From Halicephalobus mephisto (taxonomy: Eukaryota; Nematoda; Chromadorea; Rhabditida; Panagrolaimidae), in the NCBI GenBank assembly GCA_009193035.1, contig SWDT01000163.1, positions 1-64,000 on the forward strand: a stretch of 64,000 nucleotides of DNA, given 5' to 3'. Position 1 is the stretch's first letter; each line of letters begins with the position of its first letter. This document shows, piece after piece, positions 58,987-64,000 of this stretch. The position numbers and the translations under genes were made by a program. The notes beneath the pieces were generated by a model that was not told the DNA's origin, searched no databases, and saw only the letters and a list, made by a program, of their open reading frames with translations.

Positions 58987-60066
58987 ATGGACTGTTTCCT
59001 TACTCAGCGTGGAAATTCAGATGATGACTATGACTATTCCGGTGCTAATGTAAAAACATGGAGTCCGAAGACTATGAGAGAGAAGAAACCAGCTCAGCAA
59101 GTGAAGAATCTCTACTGCCAAGCCTACGTTCAAATCCTCTTCGCCGAGAAGGGAAAATGGGTGCCCGATAGTATTGGAGAACTAATGGCTTATAAGATGA
59201 ACTCTGCCAACGACGATGAGGAGGAAATGTACCTCTCGTTTTTCTCCGGTCCACGGCAGAGGTTTCAGATCAAAGTGTAAGGGTTCCAGTGAGAACAGAT
59301 ATATCGAATCCTTTCAGATCAGACATTAAAAAGATGTACAAGCCTCATCCGAACCTTATCGTAGTTGTCCACGGCAAAACAATAATGGGATTCAACTTTG
59401 CTCTTGAACACAAACATCGTGTTGATGTCTTCATGAAACAGATTAGACCTAACTGTAAGATGCACCTAAAATATCTAACCACATTTAATTTCAGTGCCAG
59501 TCGCAATCATAGCAGCTAAGATCCGTCGAGCAGCGGAAAATATCAGTGGTGAGATGAAGAAGACAGCTAATAAACTTAAGACTTCGCTGAACATAGAGCC
59601 TTCGAACGACAGCCAGGAAACAAATAAAGTAGCGTATGTTTTTCTGAACATCTAAAATACGACCTGACAAGGTTATTTCAGTCTCCGTGAGCTCAAAGAT
59701 CCAAATATAAAAGAAATATCTCCGGATAAACTAATAAAAAGGAGATCTTCCGATCCATCGGTATATATGGAGCCCCAAAGGATGAACGACTACTGCTACC
59801 CAGTAAAAAGTGGCCAGGATACCAATCTCAGCACCAAATCCATACTTCGATCACCTCCTATCCTGAAATCATCGAAAGAGAAACAATACAACACGCTACA
59901 GGCGCGGAAAAAGGTAACCTTCGACTCCACAGTCCAGAGAAACAAACTTCCACGGTCTCAAAGCCTTAGAAGACGACATGAAGTTAACGAAAACAACAAT
60001 ATGGAGTATTTGGGAAGAAGAACTCACGTGAGAGAATTAATAACCTTGTGGGATTCAAAAAGATAA
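58987..60066 (+). CDS. Cytosolic protein with PP1-docking motif, function unknown
   Basis: Exons 58987-59276, 59318-59454, 59495-59633 and 59682-60066 give 316 residues. The N-terminal ~165 residues alternate hydrophobic strands (YCQAYVQILFAEKGKW, MYLSFFSGPRQRFQIKV, NLIVVVHGKTIMGFNFALE) and end in a helix, giving the feel of a small beta-rich domain (PH- or EVH1-like is a guess). The C-terminal half is basic and disordered and contains RKKVTF (264-269), a canonical RVxF-type docking motif for protein phosphatase 1. Nearby Ser/Arg stretches (PRSQSLRRRHE, KRRSSDPSV) could be phosphosites. It is divergent from succinyl-CoA ligase beta with 236 bp between starts. The first ATG was chosen because no in-frame ATG lies upstream. 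Confidence 0.75.
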
Positions 60067-60266
60067 ACAAAAATACGTGAAAAAAAGAATCGCGGGAAAG
60101 AACGATGAACCCGAGCTCTTTCGTTTCGAGAGTTCCACCGTGTTTATCTTCCTCAACTTTGAATTTCGAAACACTGATTAATGATCATTTTCTTTATTTT
60201 GCAAATTATTTTCTTATAACAGGGAAAACTAAAACTCGGGTATCTTTTAATATTAATAAGTCTTGG

Positions 60267-60905
60267 TCAAGGAGTACTATGTCTACTAGGTCTAATGGGT
60301 CCTGGTTTCTTCTCCCAAGGCAGTTTTTCTCCTCTTGTGGCATACTCTTTGGCGATTCTACGACGGTGATTCGTGAACCATCCCCGAATCTGTTGTTTTT
60401 CGAATCCAGTTTCTTTCATGAATTGATCAACTTCTTGATCTGTGGGATATGGATCGTGAAGATGCGCTTTCAGCCACACATCCAGTGGTTTGGCCGTCTC
60501 ACTATTGACAACACATCGGACTGGTCGGCCATTCGTTAATGGAAATGATTTTGATTTTGTGTTCTTTCTACTTGAATTTGATTCATTGGGAGAGCGAGAG
60601 AAGCTACTTGAAGAAGCAGTTGATGATGGAGACAGTTGATCTTGCTTGAGAGAAGAAGTCGAAGGTGAAGACATCAAAGTAGCAATGGAGAAATCCGAAA
60701 ACTTCTGCGGATTACATGAAGTCATGAAATTGGAAATGTGCTGGAGGGAAGTCTGAGGAATCACTGGTAATTGACCAAGTGGGTTCCCCGGAAGGCTCTG
60801 ATTCGTATGGTTAAAGAACCGTTGGGGTTCCGAAGCAAAGCGATAAGCTGTGAGATAACACTGGAGGACTTCTTCCGGAGTCATCTGAAACGAAGTACTC
60901 TTCAT
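60267..60905 (-). CDS. TALE-like homeobox transcription factor
   Basis: One long exon of 212 residues from the ATG at 60,905. Ser/Asn-rich N-terminus, then a homeodomain at about residues 139-185: KPLDVWLKAHLHDPYPTDQE, helix 2 EVDQFMKETGFE, and helix 3 QQIRGWFTNHRRR with the invariant W, F, N and R. The PYPT turn and WFxNxRRR end are the marks of the TALE (three-residue loop extension) superclass, but the class (PBC, MEIS, IRX, TGIF or other) is not clear. It should be a nuclear DNA-binding regulator. A second start at 60,884 directly follows TTTCAG. A 50-nt intron with a GTGAGT donor at 60,933 would instead join a tiny first exon (60,945-60,934, MLVT) to it. Confidence 0.8.
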   Translation of the reverse strand: MKSTSFQMTPEEVLQCYLTAYRFASEPQRFFNHTNQSLPGNPLGQLPVIPQTSLQHISNFMTSCNPQKFSDFSIATLMSSPSTSSLKQDQLSPSSTASSSSFSRSPNESNSSRKNTKSKSFPLTNGRPVRCVVNSETAKPLDVWLKAHLHDPYPTDQEVDQFMKETGFEKQQIRGWFTNHRRRIAKEYATRGEKLPWEKKPGPIRPSRHSTP

Positions 60906-60945
60906 CCCAATGTTACATTCATTTCGAACTCACCGTGACCAACAT

Positions 60946-61374
60946 AAACACCCAAGTCGAACTCAAAGTGGTGATCTAGGTCCTCCGTTTTCTACGCCTT
61001 TCAAATCCCTCGTCTCGCTTGTCAGTGAACTTGCCCTCGGTCAATATAAGTATGTAATTGACTTCTGTCAGTTACCTAAGGATCATGAAAGGCACAATTG
61101 GCACGTGTCCTTCTTTGTTTTTCATATAAATCATCAAGTTCCAAATATCAAGCCTTCCAATGTTATTGAATATTCTTTTTGTCAGTTTTCGAATCTCAAA
61201 CAAAAGGTGGCAAGTATCCCTGGTATGAAGATCTTATGTTTATAACACTCAGCAATGCTTCAAAAACGATCATCTGGTTTCAGAAATCAAGTTCAGTAAA
61301 GCATTTTGTAAAAATGTTTGGAATCTATCAACTCTAAGACTTATTAGAACAACAGCCATTTTCTAATAGATCTT
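60946..61374. other. Intergenic region upstream of the homeobox gene
   Basis: Complex sequence to about 61,100 (likely promoter side of the homeobox gene), then AT-rich DNA up to the fold-back element. The plus-strand open frame 60,910-61,245 has no coding support. Confidence 0.45.
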
Positions 61375-62645
61375 GAAATGTTGATTTGAACGATATATAA
61401 CATTATAAGGAAAAAGTGAAGTTTGATATATGAAAAGTTCTTTTGAAAAGTACTTCATATCTAGTTTCAAAAAATTTTAATAATTCAATAATTGAAAACC
61501 CAACAAAAAGTTGATATGTTGGATATAATAATCAACTCCTTTTCTATCAAATAACGTGAACATTATGAACTTCTGTTAATTATAAACCTAGATATGGCAA
61601 GTTTTACTGATATTCCAATATGATCTCTATTAAGGGTTCTAAAACCTGCCTGAATAAAAGAATTGATCCCCTTCACGTTGAAGAGTAGCACTAATTGCAT
61701 CATTTGACATTAATAAACTGAATTCTTTACTCTAACTTCTAAATGAAAATTTCTACTAACAATGTCAAAAATAATAACAACATCACCAAAGGTATAACTC
61801 AGAATTGCTTTTATTTTTTGTTTTTTTTATCTGTGGATATTAAAACCAGTAAAATATAAACGTCTGACAAAGGAAGAATATAGAAATATAAGAATTGATA
61901 TATCGATCTTTTCTTCAAATGATCTTCTAAACTTGTGATTTTGGTTCACTCTTCTCTGTGTTCAATTAGCCAATTTCGAAAGTCCCTTCTTTATCGATCT
62001 TGGGTTAATTTTCAGTATCTTTGGACTGAATTTGATAATAATTGATTGGCTTTGATAATGTTGGAGAGTCTCACGTGGCTTAACCTCTAAGTTGATGATC
62101 GACTTTTTAAGGTTATTCAAATGCTTATCACATTTATGGAAATCATCTTAAAAGATATCAATGAGATTCTTTCATTCGTCATACTCAGCAAAAATTGACA
62201 AAATTAAAAAAAAAACAAATAAAGATTTTTGATAAGAAAACTACACTGTTTGTGTTATAATTGTTTTAATTTCTTTCTCGCTAAAGTTGAGAAAAACTCC
62301 TATTTATTAGTATAGCATTATGTGGTCAATGATGTTGTTTAGCATTTATAAGATGAATTTCATTAATTCGGAAATTCAAAAAACAAATCCTAACACATGA
62401 TCTTCAGGTTTTAGATAAAAACGCCAGATATCTTTTTATAATTAACAGAAGTTCATAATGTTCACGTTATTTGATAGAAGAGGAGTTGATTATTATATCT
62501 GATATATCAACTTTTTGTTGGGTTTTCAATTATTGAAATATTAAAATTTTTGAACCTAGATATGAAGTACTTTTCAAAAGAACTTTCCATATATCAAATT
62601 CCACTTTTTCCTTATAATGTTATATATCGTTCAAATCAACATTTC
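61375..62645. mobile_element. Fold-back element with ~212-bp terminal inverted repeats
   Basis: The left arm (61,375-61,587) and right arm (62,434-62,645) are reverse complements with only about ten differences. They begin GAAATGTTGATTTGAACGAT at the outer ends and end near CTTCTGTTAATTATAAA inside. The ~845-bp centre is AT-rich with no open frame. This is a non-autonomous DNA element (MITE or fold-back type). I see no unambiguous target-site duplication, so the superfamily is undetermined. The high arm identity suggests fairly recent activity or conversion between arms. Confidence 0.9.
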
Positions 62646-63256
62646 TTTTTATTTTTTCTCCATGTGTACTTTTTGTTGAGTTTTTTAAATTGTTTATACA
62701 AATACAAGTGTTAGATCTAAGGACAAAGCTCTAAGTGAATGGTTATGATTGAACATGATTTTCTTGCAATACTGGATAAGAAAAGAGAAAGACAATCTCC
62801 AACTGACTTCTTTGAATTCTGTCTCTAATTCGTTCCTATTACCATTAAAACTGTATTAAGATCTATACCTGAAGAATGACCCTTGACTGTTCTTGTGACA
62901 TTGGATAGTTAAAATAGTTTTTTATTTATGGAGTCGTGATACTTTATTGGCAAGAATATCATAAGCAAGACATGTGTTGCACATGAGCTGTTGGCAATTT
63001 TCCATGTACGACAAATCTGTCGAGTAATATCCTAAAGCAGATTGGGCTAAGATACTAAATATAGAGCTTCACATAACAAACTCTCGGTTTTCTATAAAAC
63101 CGCACTAGGGTAAGAATCAAATAGAAAAGTTTTTACATCAACAGGAACAAACAATGAGCGCTCCTAAATGTACCCATATGACCGGAGACAAGAATGAGAA
63201 ACAAAGATTCATCTATCGGATGGAGCTAGATCAGCTCATCTCCTAGTTTCCTAATT
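62646..63256. other. Intergenic, no gene seen
   Basis: AT-rich 3' flank of the nuclear receptor gene and sequence adjoining the fold-back element; nothing recognisable. Confidence 0.5.
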
Positions 63257-63939
63257 TTAACATTGATGAACGAGGTCGAACAAATCATGAGTGTTATCTA
63301 ACAAGTTTCCTGGAGAAAAACTAGTGTCATTGAGGGTGTCATCTAGAAAACTTTCAAAGTTGTCGAAGCAGACTCCATTCAGAGGGTCATGTTCATCGCT
63401 TTGGTCGATAGAAGGTGATCTATTTCTACCATTCTCACTAGAAGACATACTGCTTATCAAAGATCCTGAGGAAACAGAGTTCATCGGAGAAAGACAGTGT
63501 TCTGGCTCAGTTTGAGTTGACATATCATTCTTCTCGACGGAAGTTGCAGGGATTATTCTGGAGATCGACTGAAGTGTAATATCGGTGCCATCAAACATCG
63601 GAGGTGTTATGTTGACACCAGAAGAGTTGTTTTCATTCCGGTCGTCAAAAAGTTCGTTCAACAATGGTTCTGTGGTATTCCGAGTGCCGAAGACTTGACA
63701 GAACTGCATGTTCTCGCACATAACACCAGATAATGTCTGTAATTATTAACAATAATCGACTTCCAAAGATATTCAACTCACAGTAATAGTTGGTAGAAGT
63801 AATAACAAGTTCCCGAATCTACTTGAAGGATTGTAAATAGGGTGATGAAGCTCTTTTACGACTTGGAAAAGCATATCTTGAATCTTATCTCGAAGCTCGG
63901 CAACTTGCTGCTGTGCTTGGGGAGAGAGGCCTTTGGCAT
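63257..63939 (-). CDS. HNF4-like nuclear hormone receptor, C-terminal part (5' end outside window)
   Basis: Two exons visible: 63939-63782 and 63736-63257, with the upstream intron reaching the window edge. They encode the last ~210 residues. The end of a ligand-binding domain is clear: a long amphipathic helix (AQQQVAELRDKIQDMLFQVV), then SRFGNLLLLLPTITTLSGVM and MCENMQFCQVFG, and an activation helix PLLNELFDD equivalent to AF-2. This pattern matches HNF4 and its expanded nematode relatives. The ~130-residue tail is Ser/Asp-rich and disordered with an acidic end (FESFLDDTLND...DLFDLVHQC). DNA-binding domain not in view, so the exact NHR cannot be named. Confidence 0.88.
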
Positions 63940-64000
63940 CTGTAAATTTTCATTAGTTTCTTCTGAATGCACTCAACACAAAATTAGAATCCTATGGAAA

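Noticed and set aside
60910..61245. Plus-strand 111-codon frame opposite the homeobox promoter
   Set aside because: No recognisable protein. The stretch is better explained as the homeobox gene's 5' region, with a GTGAGT donor on the other strand.
1..64000. CRISPR arrays, bacterial operons, rRNA genes or prophage-like features
   Set aside because: None present; spliced genes throughout show a eukaryotic nuclear sequence.

Overview
The window is nuclear DNA from a nematode, most likely a rhabditid related to but distinct from Caenorhabditis elegans. The signs are AT-rich intergenic DNA, many short introns (45-80 nt) with T-rich TTTCAG acceptors, acceptor-like TTTCAG sequences a few bases upstream of many start codons (as expected for spliced-leader trans-splicing), and nematode-type products: a FAT-2-like desaturase, an HNF4-like nuclear receptor, a C6-like secreted protein and nematode-type Cys-rich secreted proteins. 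Gene models below were assembled by hand from open frames plus splice sites, checking that phases join. The species cannot be named from the sequence alone.

Layout. 0-9 kb: a ubiquitin-fold protein (-), a type I membrane protein with a Notch-ligand-like ectodomain (+), an LRRC20 orthologue (+) and an amidated neuropeptide precursor (+). 11.5-19 kb: a calmodulin-like protein with a long N-terminal extension (+), a divergent selenium-binding protein/methanethiol oxidase homologue (+), and convergent to it a four-helix membrane protein (-). 21-30 kb: a three-repeat Cys-rich secreted protein (+), a chitin-binding extracellular protein (-) and the FAT-2-like desaturase (-). 33-35.4 kb: one single-span membrane protein and two small secreted proteins (+). 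35.4-41 kb: gene-poor, repeat-rich DNA. 41-46 kb: a RING/B-box-like protein (+) converging on an eleven-repeat Cys-rich secreted protein (-). 47.6-54.6 kb: a glutaminase with ankyrin repeats, an N-myristoylation-type protein, and the transition-zone protein B9D2/MKSR-2 with a candidate X-box (all +). 54.8-61 kb: small C6-like secreted sequences (-), GTP-type succinyl-CoA ligase beta (-), divergent from it a PP1-docking-motif protein (+), and a TALE-like homeobox gene (-). 61.4-62.6 kb: a fold-back element. The window ends inside an HNF4-like nuclear receptor (-).

The genes do not form one pathway. Glutaminase and succinyl-CoA ligase both feed the TCA cycle but lie 6 kb apart on opposite strands.

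The most unusual non-genic signal is a dispersed repeat family in about twenty introns and intergenic segments. It has two properties: runs of TTC/GAA half-sites in 5-bp phase (heat-shock-element geometry), and one end that reads close to ATAATAGTGTGATTTCAG and coincides with actual or predicted 3' splice sites in at least three, probably four, places.
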